DNA of 64,000 nt from Chitinophaga sp. S165 (GTDB lineage: Bacteria > Bacteroidota > Bacteroidia > Chitinophagales > Chitinophagaceae). Position 1 is the first letter of the stretch. The number at the start of each line of letters is the position of its first letter. The stretch lies in assembly GCF_003182155.1 (NCBI RefSeq), contig NZ_QGTG01000009.1:124001-188000 (forward strand), written 5' to 3'. Below are positions 18,235 to 26,747 of the stretch, one piece after another. A program made the position numbers and the translations under genes. Under the pieces are notes generated by a model. It had not been told where the DNA came from. It did not search any database and was given only the letters and a program-made list of their open reading frames with translations.

Positions 18235-19131
18235 ATGAAACGATTATTCTATTACAACAGAACAGGAACATTACTGGCATTCGTACTGTGCGGGTTATTC
18301 TCTCCTTCCCTGCAGGCACAGAAGGCGACGAATAGCGTAAACAGGAACGCTTTTGCAGCAGACAGGCTTCATAAGGACGGCAAAGAAAAAAAGGCAGGAA
18401 AGAAAAGGAGTGATGTGAAATATAATACACTTTTTCAATACGGTATAGCCGATGCATTTGTAGGTGGGGTATTTGAAGCAACCTATCCCTGGACGCAGCT
18501 TAAAGAGCAGGGTGATTTCGGACTGGGTGCTCCGGGAGAGCTGGATGGGGAACTGACTATCTGTGATGGTAAAGCTTATCAGACGCAGTCCAGCGGTCAG
18601 ACTTTTGAGGTGCCAGATAGTTTTAAGACAGCTCTGGCATTTGTTACTTTCTTTAAGGCAGATACCGTTTTCTCTGTTAATGGTACTGCTGATCAGGCAG
18701 GAGTTTTCAAAGCAATTGACAGCTATTTGAAGAAAAAGAATGGTATGTATGCTATCAGGATCTCAGGTAGTTTCAACCAGGTAAAGGCAAGGGCTTTTCC
18801 TGCCCATCCTGAACGTCCTTATCCACCACTGGCAACTTTGTTGAACACGCAGCAATTCTTCGATATAAAAAATACTAAAGGAGTATTGGTAGGATATAAG
18901 TTGCCGACCTATATAAACGGTGTCAGCATAGAAGGGTATCACTTCCATTTTCTCTCCGACAGCCGCAGGCAAGGCGGGCATATGCTTGGTTTCTCGGGAG
19001 ATGATCTGATGATCGAGGTAGCGGAACTGAAGGACTTCCATCTGAGTGTGCCGGACGATAATTCCTTTATGAACTTTGAGTTTAAGAAAAAGCAAAATAT
19101 TGATCTTGAAAAAGTTGAAAAGGGGCATTAA
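18235..19131 (+). CDS. budA: Exported alpha-acetolactate decarboxylase
   Basis: 298 residues. The mature part matches acetolactate decarboxylase, which converts 2-acetolactate to acetoin using zinc. Seen: QYGIADAFVGGVFEAT near the start, DFGLGAPGELDGEL, and the zinc-ligand region GYHFHFLSDSRRQGGH with its three His. ATG 18235 was chosen because it begins a clear Sec signal peptide (MKRLFYYNRTGTLLAFVLCG, ending SLQAQ); upstream extension to a TTG at 18076 would run through the terminator hairpin. An exported form is unusual compared with the cytosolic Firmicutes enzyme, though known in this phylum. No acetolactate synthase is nearby. Confidence 0.9.
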   Translation: MKRLFYYNRTGTLLAFVLCGLFSPSLQAQKATNSVNRNAFAADRLHKDGKEKKAGKKRSDVKYNTLFQYGIADAFVGGVFEATYPWTQLKEQGDFGLGAPGELDGELTICDGKAYQTQSSGQTFEVPDSFKTALAFVTFFKADTVFSVNGTADQAGVFKAIDSYLKKKNGMYAIRISGSFNQVKARAFPAHPERPYPPLATLLNTQQFFDIKNTKGVLVGYKLPTYINGVSIEGYHFHFLSDSRRQGGHMLGFSGDDLMIEVAELKDFHLSVPDDNSFMNFEFKKKQNIDLEKVEKGH

Positions 19132-19144
19132 GCCCCTTTTTTTT
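19118..19144 (+). terminator. Terminator overlapping the budA stop codon
   Basis: AAAAGGGGC (19118-19126) pairs with GCCCCTTTT (19132-19140), with the TAA stop in the loop, followed by more T. Confidence 0.85.
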
Positions 19145-19176
19145 ATTGCCTGGAGGATATTTATCGAAATATTTAG

Positions 19177-19204
19177 TTTGGTCAATAAATCATATATATA
19201 TTTG
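19177..19204 (+). promoter_or_regulatory. Bacteroidota-type promoter for the DinB-like gene
   Basis: TTTG at 19177-19180 (-33) and TATATTTG at 19197-19204 (-7) with a 16-bp spacer. The transcript would have a leader of about 85 nt with a GGTGG / CCACC pairing. Confidence 0.7.
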
Positions 19205-19294
19205 CAGAGGAAATTACATTATAAGGCGGTGGGCAGAGACGTCCGCTGTCAGGCCACCCTTTTTCTTATTCGATACAACTCAAAACAACACACC

Positions 19295-19819
19295 ATGAGC
19301 GCCCAACTTAATAACACTGCAGTAGCACCTGCTGAACAGATCATTTCACAGATCCTGACTGCATGGAACACAAATAACAGCCGTATGCAGGCCTTCTTCA
19401 ATAAATATGAAGATGCTGCTTATCAGGCGGAAGTTGCACCCGGACGTAGCCGCGCCATTTATTTATTTGGTCACCTGATCGCTTCGGCTGATGGTCTGTT
19501 GCCATTACTGGGTCTGGGTAATAGCTTATATCCTCAACTGGAAAAGCTCTTCCTTACAAACCCTGACAGGACTTTTGATGATATTCCATCTCTTGTAGAA
19601 CTGAAGGGGTACTGGGATAACGTGAACAGTGCACTGACAGCCAACTTCAACAAAATGCAGGTGCAGGATTGGTTGTCCAGGCACACAAAGGTATCAGAAG
19701 AGGATTTTGCTAAAGAGCCTCATCGTAATAAGTTAAACGTATTATTGAGCCGTACATCACACATTAGCTATCATATGGGGCAATTGGTATTTCTGAATAA
19801 GAAAGAACCTGCTTTGTAA
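19295..19819 (+). CDS. DinB-like four-helix-bundle protein
   Basis: 174 residues of the DinB/YfiT-type superfamily, putative metal-dependent small-molecule transferases. Probable metal-binding His residues: HLIASADGLLPLLGLG in the first half and SHISYHMGQLVFLNKK at the C-terminus. ATG 19295 follows a promoter and leader; the frame is open upstream but lies across that promoter. The substrate is unknown; relatives act on thiols or in stress tolerance. Confidence 0.8.
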   Translation: MSAQLNNTAVAPAEQIISQILTAWNTNNSRMQAFFNKYEDAAYQAEVAPGRSRAIYLFGHLIASADGLLPLLGLGNSLYPQLEKLFLTNPDRTFDDIPSLVELKGYWDNVNSALTANFNKMQVQDWLSRHTKVSEEDFAKEPHRNKLNVLLSRTSHISYHMGQLVFLNKKEPAL

Positions 19820-19833
19820 GGTCTTATTTACAG

Positions 19834-19865
19834 TGCATTCCCATATCGGCTGATATGGGAATGCA
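19834..19865. terminator. Bidirectional terminator between convergent genes
   Basis: A perfect 14-bp inverted repeat (TGCATTCCCATATC / GATATGGGAATGCA) with a 4-nt loop, between the DinB-like gene and tag, which converge. Confidence 0.8.
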
Positions 19866-19867
19866 TC

Positions 19868-20419
19868 TTATTTCTTTACCATCCACATTGGCTTCGCCTG
19901 TTGTACTTTTTTATATACTGAACAATTGGCGGTATGAGCGCCAGGAAGGTAGCCGGTACTCATCAGAAATTCATTGACGATCTCTCCTCCGGTGAACCTG
20001 AATGTCTTCTTAAATAGTTTCACCCATTCTTCTATTGTTTTAGGGTGATGGAACTCCAGCCATTTCTCAAAAGAACCATACTCCTTTTGTAGTTGAAGGA
20101 TAGTTTTGGCATTTTCTATGGCCGCATTGATCTTCAGCCTGTTCCTGATGATACCCGGATCTGCCATCAATCTTTCTCTATCTTCTTCTGTGTAAGCTGC
20201 CACTTTCTTAATATTGAAATTGCTGTAAGCTTTTCTGAAACCGGCTTCTTTTTTCAGAATGGTTTCCCAGCTAAGTCCTGCCTGGTTTATTTCCAGGATC
20301 AGGCGACAGAACAATTCATTATCGTCATGTATAGGAAAGCCGTAGTACTGATCATGGTAGGTCTTGTGTATCGCTTTTTTTTCTTCCGACATGTACCCGA
20401 TTGCGCTGCAATATGACAT
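19868..20419 (-). CDS. tag: DNA-3-methyladenine glycosylase I
   Basis: A 183-residue base-excision enzyme that removes 3-methyladenine from alkylated DNA. Seen: HDQYYGFPIHDDNELFCRLI, FEINQAGLSWETILKK-type core and the zinc ligands of the Tag family (Cys4, the His in AIHKTYHD, and H and C in HTANCSVYKK). ATG 20419 was preferred over the upstream ATG at 20470 because it places the first Cys at position 4, as in E. coli Tag, and avoids overlap with the AraC gene. It lies 25 bp downstream of that regulator. Confidence 0.92.
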   Translation of the reverse strand: MSYCSAIGYMSEEKKAIHKTYHDQYYGFPIHDDNELFCRLILEINQAGLSWETILKKEAGFRKAYSNFNIKKVAAYTEEDRERLMADPGIIRNRLKINAAIENAKTILQLQKEYGSFEKWLEFHHPKTIEEWVKLFKKTFRFTGGEIVNEFLMSTGYLPGAHTANCSVYKKVQQAKPMWMVKK

Positions 20420-20444
20420 ATGTGATCCTTCTAAAGTTATATGA

Positions 20445-21362
20445 TTAATTAAATGATTCTCTGAATTCAACGGGAGACATCTTCGTCTTGCGTTTAAAGA
20501 TCTTATTAAAAGACTGAGGGTGCTCGAATCCCAGCTGATAAGCTATTTCAGCTACAGTGAGATTAGTGGTGCTAAGTATTTCTTTCGCCTTTTCAATAAG
20601 CTTGTTGTGTATATGTTGTTGTGTGTTTTGTCCGGTAAGTGAGCGAAGCATATCACTAAGATAATGCGGTGTGACGTTCAGTTGTGCTGATAGTTCCTGA
20701 ACGGTAGGCAGTCCTTTCGTCAGTGCTTTGTCTGAATCGAAGTGTTCCGACAGCAGGGATTCCAGATTTGTCAGCAGATCATTATTGGCAACTTTCCTGG
20801 TGATAAATTGTCTGCTGTAAAAACGTTTGCTGTAGTTCAGCAAGAGTTCGATATGAGAGATCATCACTTCCTGGCTGAAATGATCTATGGCAGATTCCAG
20901 TTCGTGCTGAATATTTCTGAAGATGCCAACAATGATCTCTTTTTCCTTTTCTGAAAGATAGAGAGCTTCTGCTACGGAATAGGAGAAGAAACCATAATTT
21001 TTGATATTCTTTCCCAGTGGGAAGTTGCGGATGAAATCCGGATGGAACAACAGCGTATATCCGCCATAATCTGCTTCTTTTTCATTAGCTGAAATTAGCT
21101 GATTGGGAGAAACGAAAGACAATCCTCCTTCATCGAAATCATAATAGTTCTGTCCGTATTTTACTTTCCCTGTAAAGTTCTTTTTGAAGGATACTTTATA
21201 GAAATTCAGTACCATTCCTTTTGACAATGCTGTAGTATCTGTTTTGATGTTGGCATAATCGACCAGGCTAACCAACGGATGCAATGGTTTAGGCAGGCCA
21301 AGCGCCCGATGCAGCTCTGATATTGAATTAAAGATATACGGTTGTTTGCTCGCTGATTCCAT
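20445..21362 (-). CDS. AraC-family transcriptional regulator
   Basis: 305 residues. The N-terminal sensory domain (KNFTGKVKYGQNYYDFDEGG) is of the type that senses small molecules. The C-terminal DNA-binding domain has LNVTPHYLSDMLRSLTGQN and ILSTTNLTVAEIAYQLGFEH. It sits between the short-chain dehydrogenase and tag on the same strand and probably regulates the dehydrogenase. A 14-bp hairpin separates it from that gene. Confidence 0.9.
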   Translation of the reverse strand: MESASKQPYIFNSISELHRALGLPKPLHPLVSLVDYANIKTDTTALSKGMVLNFYKVSFKKNFTGKVKYGQNYYDFDEGGLSFVSPNQLISANEKEADYGGYTLLFHPDFIRNFPLGKNIKNYGFFSYSVAEALYLSEKEKEIIVGIFRNIQHELESAIDHFSQEVMISHIELLLNYSKRFYSRQFITRKVANNDLLTNLESLLSEHFDSDKALTKGLPTVQELSAQLNVTPHYLSDMLRSLTGQNTQQHIHNKLIEKAKEILSTTNLTVAEIAYQLGFEHPQSFNKIFKRKTKMSPVEFRESFN

Positions 21363-21376
21363 ACTTTATGTATTCA

Positions 21377-21409
21377 GGCATGAAATTCTTCGTACAAGAA
21401 TTTCATGCC
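21377..21409. terminator. 14-bp hairpin between the dehydrogenase and AraC genes
   Basis: GGCATGAAATTCTT and AAGAATTTCATGCC pair around CGTAC. It lies in the 59-bp gap between two minus-strand genes and could end or attenuate dehydrogenase transcription. Confidence 0.6.
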
Positions 21410-21421
21410 AAGTTAGTTAAA

Positions 21422-22243
21422 TTACGCCTTACTAAACGGACTTTTGAGGCCCAGATAAGCAGAGAGCTCTTTTCTGTAAGCTTCCGCTCCCTGTTGTTCT
21501 CTTTTGTTATAGGTCCTTACTGCATCCGCGCCTGCCAGATAACGGGCTTGGTCTTTTCCATCGGTAGCAGCTTCGTAGACCACTGCAGCAATGATTTCAG
21601 GGTCGGAAAATTCCATTAGTGTGCCATCTGTGAATCCTTGCGCCATTTTGCTGTTTAGCGAGTCGTACGCGTTGTCAGCAACTACAGTCATCACGTTCAT
21701 ATAATTGCTTTTAATGCCGCCGGGAGCTACCGTTTTAATACCGATATTAAACTGTGCGAGATCGTAGGACATGCTTTCGCTCCAACCTTCCAGTGCCCAT
21801 TTGGATGCATTGTAGACAGAGCAGAGTGGGTAAGTAGCCAGGCCGCAAATGGATGTAGTGGTGATAAAGAGCCCGTTTTGTTTTTGTTTGAAGTAGGGGA
21901 TGAAAGCTTTGGTAACTCTAAGTACGCCAAAGAAGTTGGTATCGAACTGGTGGATCATCTGTTCTTCTGTATACAATTCCAGCGGCCCTACCAGACCATA
22001 ACCAGCATTGTTGAAGACTACGTCAATATCAGCCAGTTTCAGGGCTTCCTGTACGGTAATATTTACCTGTTCTGCATTAGTTACGTCCAGGGGTAGTAGA
22101 ATAACATTTTCCATCCCGGATAGTTCTGTTTCTTTTTCAGGAGATCTCATTGTGGCTATTACTCTCCAGCCTTTGGAGTGGAATAGTTTAGCGGTTGTTT
22201 TACCCAGTCCTGCCGATGCGCCGGTAATAAAGATCGTTTTCAT
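21422..22243 (-). CDS. Short-chain dehydrogenase/reductase
   Basis: 273 residues, classical SDR. Seen: the TGASAGLGKT nucleotide-binding motif at the N-terminus, NNAGYG, and the catalytic YNASK preceded by a Ser/Thr-rich ICG segment. ATG 22243 gives the standard MKTIFITGASAG start; an upstream ATG at 22297 adds 18 unlikely residues. Substrate unknown. It is divergent from the outer-membrane protein gene and upstream of an AraC regulator. Confidence 0.92.
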   Translation of the reverse strand: MKTIFITGASAGLGKTTAKLFHSKGWRVIATMRSPEKETELSGMENVILLPLDVTNAEQVNITVQEALKLADIDVVFNNAGYGLVGPLELYTEEQMIHQFDTNFFGVLRVTKAFIPYFKQKQNGLFITTTSICGLATYPLCSVYNASKWALEGWSESMSYDLAQFNIGIKTVAPGGIKSNYMNVMTVVADNAYDSLNSKMAQGFTDGTLMEFSDPEIIAAVVYEAATDGKDQARYLAGADAVRTYNKREQQGAEAYRKELSAYLGLKSPFSKA

Positions 22244-22416
22244 TGCTATAAGTGGTTTGATTACAGTGCAAAGGTGGCTGATAGGAGCGGGGAGCATGTT
22301 GCCAAAGAGGAGGTTATTGTAGCCAAAATGAATTCATCTCCGGATTTCTGCAATTAATTACAGGAATGTATCTTTACATCACTATAGACGAACTATTTAT
22401 TTAATTCCCTTTACCA

Positions 22417-23022
22417 ATGAAAAAAATCTTTTTGTTAGCCGCCGTATGCCTGGCAGGCGTAAAAGTGTCACAAGCGCAACATTTCTCTCACGGTCTCGGT
22501 GTAGGCATTTTCGTAGAGGATGCTGAAAGAGCAGAGCCGAAAGGCAGTTATACATTGTCGTATTCTCCACGCTTCAGTTTTGCCGAGACAGACAAGACTT
22601 CATTGTCGGTTGGTGTCCCCCTTAACGTCGGATTTTCTGTAACTTACTATGACGGATATTCATACGCGTATTCAATTTATGACGATAGCGACTTTGGATA
22701 TACGATCAATATTCCCGTTATGCTCAACTTTAATATCGGCGCCGGTTCTTCCAGTACCTGCCGTGACAAAATGGGCTATTTTATTGGAGCTGGTTATGCT
22801 TATCATGTCGGTTCGGTATACGTACCTTTTTTGAATGAATACGGGTATGAGTATAATATATCTGAAACAAGGAGTTCCACCGGTCTGGCCGCGAACATAG
22901 GTATCCGTATAGGTCTCGGCGCAAAGAAAAAGCATAACATTGAGATCCGGGCATCTTACATGAAGGGAATTACTTCATATAAGCCTGATGTTTTCGGTGC
23001 TAATTGTCTGTTTAATTTCTAA
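22417..23022 (+). CDS. Outer-membrane beta-barrel protein
   Basis: 201 residues with a cleavable signal peptide (MKKIFLLAAVCLAGVKVSQA). The rest alternates aromatic and small residues (SFAETDKTSLSVGVPLNVGF, YFIGAGYAYHVG) and ends in an aromatic F, as expected for an 8- to 10-stranded OmpA-like or OmpW-like barrel without a periplasmic domain. No ligand is evident. It is the last host gene before tRNA-Leu. Confidence 0.75.
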   Translation: MKKIFLLAAVCLAGVKVSQAQHFSHGLGVGIFVEDAERAEPKGSYTLSYSPRFSFAETDKTSLSVGVPLNVGFSVTYYDGYSYAYSIYDDSDFGYTINIPVMLNFNIGAGSSSTCRDKMGYFIGAGYAYHVGSVYVPFLNEYGYEYNISETRSSTGLAANIGIRIGLGAKKKHNIEIRASYMKGITSYKPDVFGANCLFNF

Positions 23023-23081
23023 TGCGAATGGAGCATCCCGGACCAGGTTTTGAATAGTTTTTTGGAAGCATAAAAAAAATG

Positions 23082-23112
23082 TTTGGGATTTTAAATAAAA
23101 TATATACATTTG
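23082..23112 (+). promoter_or_regulatory. tRNA promoter
   Basis: TTTG at 23082-23085 and TACATTTG at 23105-23112 with a 19-bp spacer, about 30 bp ahead of the tRNA. A textbook -33/-7 pair for this phylum. Confidence 0.85.
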
Positions 23113-23140
23113 CAACCCGCAACTGAAGGACAGTTGCCTT

Positions 23141-23224
23141 GCCCAGATGGCGGAATTGGTAGACGCGCTAGACTCAAAATCTTGTTTCGGCAACGGAGTG
23201 CAGGTTCGATTCCTGTTCTGGGCA
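23141..23224 (+). tRNA. tRNA-Leu (anticodon CAA)
   Basis: An 84-nt class II tRNA. The acceptor stem GCCCAGA pairs with TCTGGGC, with discriminator A at 23224. The D arm TGGCGGAATTGGTAGACG, anticodon loop CTCAAAA (anticodon CAA), variable arm and T loop GGTTCGATTCC are present. CCA is not encoded. One T-T mismatch is present in the anticodon stem. Its 3' end is the likely attachment site of the downstream island. Confidence 0.95.
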
Positions 23225-23230
23225 CTTCAA

Positions 23231-23267
23231 AAAGCTTGGTAATCACTTGATTATCAAGCTTTTTTGT
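23231..23267 (+). terminator. tRNA-Leu terminator
   Basis: An almost perfect stem (AAGCTTGGTAATCA with TTGATTATCAAGCTT) is followed by a T-rich tract. Confidence 0.8.
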
Positions 23268-23274
23268 TTTTGCC

Positions 23275-23411
23275 TGTGTCATTTTTGTACGCTTTTTCCC
23301 GCTTCTTTTCGCCCCTTTTGACGCACTAATGACACATGCACATGACACAGATTGTAACCTGCACTTATTTCAGCACCCAACCTGCACTGTTAGCTGCACA
23401 ATTACCTGCAC
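23275..23411. repeat. Direct and inverted short repeats upstream of the integrase
   Basis: Four CTGCAC-cored repeats occur at 23356 (AACCTGCAC), 23379 (AACCTGCAC), 23392 (AGCTGCAC) and 23404 (ACCTGCAC). TGACACA occurs at 23330 and 23343, with the inverse TGTGTCA at 23275. They lie in a 415-bp non-coding stretch between the tRNA terminator and the integrase, where recombinase arm-binding sites or integrase operators are usually found. The remainder up to 23682 shows no gene. Confidence 0.55.
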
Positions 23412-23682
23412 ACAATTTTGATGTACAATGTCCCCCTTGAACAGTCGCGCAACTGACAACCAACATGCATTTTGGCACCCAACTTTGGTGTAGTCCATTT
23501 CAGTGTACACCATCCTGTTAGTTTGTCAGTTGTCTGCCCAAAAAAATGTTTTTCTCAGATTTCAACGCTTCTATTCTTTTTCATCACAAACGCACTTGTT
23601 GCAAGGGCTGACGACCTGCCAATGACCCGGATCGGCACACAGGTTGCGCGCACCTACAAGTGAATTTGAAAATATTGTGCGT

Positions 23683-24927
23683 ATGAATTATCAAGAGCGA
23701 GTGAACGAGCGGGGAGATAAGATCTACCTCTATTACGACAATGGCCGGGAAGCCGGTCAGCGAAAATCCACCGGCTATTTTTTATATACCAATCCACGTA
23801 CGGACCTGGAAAAGAACCACAACGTGGAAATGCAGCGGATCATTGATGTGCAAAAGGCCCAGGTGATCCTTGACCAGCAGGCTATCGGTACCGGATATAT
23901 TCCCAATCACCGGGTCAAACGCAATTTTTTAGAATACTATGAGCAGTTTGTCAGTGAAAACAAACGTGTGGCCCGGCGCCACCTGGAATGCTGTTTCTCG
24001 AGATTCAAAAAGTTCATCAAACGCGACGTGATATCTCCCCTGGATATTACCCATGCACTATGCCAGCGTTTTCGCCAACACCTGCTGGATACTCTCACCG
24101 GCGAAACGCCCCAGAACTATTTTGCCACCTTCAAAAGGATGATGGAAAATGCCACACAGGAAGGCTATTTTAAAGTTTGTCCAACAGATAAGCTACCGGC
24201 CATCAGAAATCCCAGTGTTAAACTAAAATCTATTCTGGAGGTAGAAGACTATCTGGCATTACTGAAAGTGCCACCGCCTGCTCACCTTACCGAAACTATT
24301 GAAGCCTTTATCTTTTGCCTGTATACAGGACTGCGTTATTGTGATATTGCCCCGCTTCGATTTTCAGATTTTAACGGTACCCATCTTACGACCAGACTAC
24401 TGCAGGCAAAGACCAAACAACCCGTTATCCTGCACCTGCATCCGATCGCAGCAGCTATCTTACGTAAACGCAGACGGTTCTTAGGGATTACGCCGACACC
24501 AGGCAAACTGCTATTCCAGCTATCCTGCCTGGAGGCCTGTAATAAGGTGATCAAAGCATGGTGCCGTCAGGCACTGGGAAGTGATAAGGAAGTCACCTGG
24601 TCCTGTTGTCGTTTATCCTACTCGGTGCTGCTCAAGGACGCCCAGGCCGATGACGCTACGATTGCCTATTTGCTTGGACATACCACCACCAACCAGGTAC
24701 AAAGGACCTATAAAAGACACCGTCCTAAAGATGCCATGGGCCAGGTGATCAAGCTGCCTGCCCCCAAACAGCTGCCACATCACCTGTCCGATCCGGACGA
24801 ACTTGCGTTCGAAGAATGTGATCCGGCAGCCAGTGGCCAGGCGGTGCCGCCCGGGCCTGCCGATGAGGCGGCCGGACCTGAGATTGCTTCACCAGAAATT
24901 GACGATGATGGATGGATCGAGCTCTAA
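23683..24927 (+). CDS. Tyrosine recombinase/integrase
   Basis: 414 residues. The N-terminal arm-binding part is followed by a SAM-like core-binding domain (FLEYYEQFVSENKRVARRHL) and a C-terminal catalytic domain. Catalytic features: the first Arg in YTGLRYCDIAPL, a Lys in LLQAKTKQP, the second Arg in SCCRLSYSVL, the His in YLLGHTTT and the nucleophile Tyr in QRTYKRH. The usual HxxR reads SxxR here, so the first His of the motif is missing. ATG 23683 was chosen; a TTG at 23644 is an alternative. It lies beside tRNA-Leu and probably catalyses integration there. The C-terminal 60 residues are acidic and Pro-rich. Confidence 0.88.
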   Translation: MNYQERVNERGDKIYLYYDNGREAGQRKSTGYFLYTNPRTDLEKNHNVEMQRIIDVQKAQVILDQQAIGTGYIPNHRVKRNFLEYYEQFVSENKRVARRHLECCFSRFKKFIKRDVISPLDITHALCQRFRQHLLDTLTGETPQNYFATFKRMMENATQEGYFKVCPTDKLPAIRNPSVKLKSILEVEDYLALLKVPPPAHLTETIEAFIFCLYTGLRYCDIAPLRFSDFNGTHLTTRLLQAKTKQPVILHLHPIAAAILRKRRRFLGITPTPGKLLFQLSCLEACNKVIKAWCRQALGSDKEVTWSCCRLSYSVLLKDAQADDATIAYLLGHTTTNQVQRTYKRHRPKDAMGQVIKLPAPKQLPHHLSDPDELAFEECDPAASGQAVPPGPADEAAGPEIASPEIDDDGWIEL

Positions 24928-24945
24928 GGGTGGCCATGCAGATAA

Positions 24946-24961
24946 GGGGCTGACCAAAAAG
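24946..24961 (+). repeat. IS1182 left inverted repeat
   Basis: GGGGCTGACCAAAAAG, the exact reverse complement of the right end. Confidence 0.85.
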
Positions 24962-25025
24962 GTCGGCCCTTTTCTTTGCAGAAAGAGGGCCGATTAGTAT
25001 TTTTAAATACCACTCCAAAAATACT

Positions 25026-26597
25026 ATGAGCAAAGCTAAGACTAAACAGGTATTCAAACAATACTCTCCCGGCCAGAACTTATTATTACCTCCTAACCTG
25101 GGTGAACTAATTGATTCCCATCATCTTGTGCGCATTGTAAGTGAGGTGGTGGACAATATGGACCTTACGGTCATACTTGATAGCTATGTAGGCGGCGGTA
25201 CAAGTGCTTATCATCCACGGATGATGATTAAGATATTGCTATATGCTTATGCGGTTAAAATCTACACTGGCCGTCGTATAGCAAAGGCGTTACGGCAGGA
25301 TGTTACATTTATGTGGCTGGCCGCCTATAATCGCCCGGATTTTCGCACAATTAATAACTTTCGTAGTGGATTGCTCAAAACAACTATCGAGGAGTTGTTT
25401 AAGCAGATGCTGGATTTCTTGCTCGCTCATAGCTATATCAAGTTTGAAAACTATTTCTGTGACGGCTCGACATTTGAGGCCGATGCCAATAGGCATAAGA
25501 TGGTTTGGAAAAAGAATGCAAAACGTTATCAGGCAGCCACAGAGCAAAAGTGTAGAGAGTTATTCAAACAGATTGATCAGCTCAATGAAGCAGAGCAAAT
25601 TCAATACGGCAACAAAGACCTGGAAGAAGTCGGGACAACTGGTCAAGCAGTTACTAAAGAACAAATCGCGGCGCAAAGCAATAAGCTTGATAAAGTTATT
25701 GCCGTAACAACATCCAAACGATTAAAACGTAAAGCAGCATCTCTAAAGAAAAAATTGTCTACCCATCAAGCCAGTATAGATAAATACGAACGGCAGCAGC
25801 TCATTAGTGAGAACCGCAGTGGCTATAGTGCAACAGATGAAGATGCTACTGCAATGAAGATGAAAAACGGAGAGGTTCTACCAGGGTATAATGTGCTTAT
25901 TGGAAGTGAAGATCAGTTTATCACTGGCTATAGCGTGCATCAAAAGAATAACGATGGTGCGTGTTTTAAAGACCATGTTAAGCAATTTGAACAGCATGGA
26001 GAATATGAGCCTGCTGCTATTATAGCAGATAGCATATTTGGCACGCAGGAGAATTATGAACTAATGGATGATAAGGAGATTGCGGCCTATGTAAAATTCC
26101 CACTGTATCATAGAGAACGAAGTCGTAAATATGTTGAAAATCCTTTCCGTAAAGAAAACTTCATCCATGACCAGAATAAGGATAGTTATATCTGTCCTAA
26201 CAACAGAATCCTTCGCTTCCGCTATGTCAAAACAGATCGTAGTAAAAACGGGTATATCAGCTTTAGTCGGTTATATGAGTGTGAAAATTGTCAGGGTTGC
26301 CCTTTTGCAAAAGACTGTAAGGGTACATCAGCATCCAATCGCACAATAAAAGTCAACCAGTCTCTTGAGCACTATAAACAACAAGCTCGCAATAATCTTA
26401 AAAGTGAAGAATGTGATATATTGAAGCGAAAACGCAGCATCGAGGTAGAGAGTTGTTTTGGAGATATAAAAAAGAATCAAGGGTTCAGGCGATTCCATTT
26501 ACGAGGCAAACAAAAGGTAAAAACCGAATTTGGCCTAATAGCTCTTGCCCATAACTTGCGAAAGATCCATCTGAAAAGCACCAAACAGGCCGTCTAA
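25026..26597 (+). CDS. IS1182-family transposase
   Basis: 523 residues. The N-terminal DUF772-type DNA-binding domain has YHPRMMIKILLYAYAVKIYTGRRIAKA. The DDE catalytic core has DGSTFEADANRHK and IIADSIFGTQENYELM, with an inserted Lys/Gln-rich coiled segment between. A Cys cluster CENCQGCPFAKDCKG follows, then IEVESCFGDIKKNQGFRRFHLRG with the late acidic residues. The length is full for the family. It occupies nearly the whole space between the terminal repeats, so it is probably active. Confidence 0.93.
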   Translation: MSKAKTKQVFKQYSPGQNLLLPPNLGELIDSHHLVRIVSEVVDNMDLTVILDSYVGGGTSAYHPRMMIKILLYAYAVKIYTGRRIAKALRQDVTFMWLAAYNRPDFRTINNFRSGLLKTTIEELFKQMLDFLLAHSYIKFENYFCDGSTFEADANRHKMVWKKNAKRYQAATEQKCRELFKQIDQLNEAEQIQYGNKDLEEVGTTGQAVTKEQIAAQSNKLDKVIAVTTSKRLKRKAASLKKKLSTHQASIDKYERQQLISENRSGYSATDEDATAMKMKNGEVLPGYNVLIGSEDQFITGYSVHQKNNDGACFKDHVKQFEQHGEYEPAAIIADSIFGTQENYELMDDKEIAAYVKFPLYHRERSRKYVENPFRKENFIHDQNKDSYICPNNRILRFRYVKTDRSKNGYISFSRLYECENCQGCPFAKDCKGTSASNRTIKVNQSLEHYKQQARNNLKSEECDILKRKRSIEVESCFGDIKKNQGFRRFHLRGKQKVKTEFGLIALAHNLRKIHLKSTKQAV

Positions 26598-26723
26598 AAA
26601 GATAAAATTGGCATGAATAACACCGTGTTTTTTTCATCTCGAACCCCTTTACGTTTGTTTACACCAAAAATCAACTATAAAATACGTCCAAAAGATAAGG
26701 GCCGACCTAAAAGCCTTTTTTGA

Positions 26724-26739
26724 CTTTTTGGTCAGCCCC
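26724..26739 (-). repeat. IS1182 right inverted repeat
   Basis: CTTTTTGGTCAGCCCC on the plus strand, exact inverse of the left end, followed by CAGATA. Confidence 0.85.
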
Positions 26740-26747
26740 CAGATACC

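Larger units (their letters stand above)
24945..26739 (+). mobile_element. IS1182-family insertion sequence, apparently complete
   Basis: A 1.8-kb element with one transposase, 16-bp perfect terminal inverted repeats and the flanking direct repeat CAGATA (24939-24944 and 26740-26745, with one extra A on the left). It is inserted between the integrase and the excisionase-like gene without breaking either. Confidence 0.85.
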
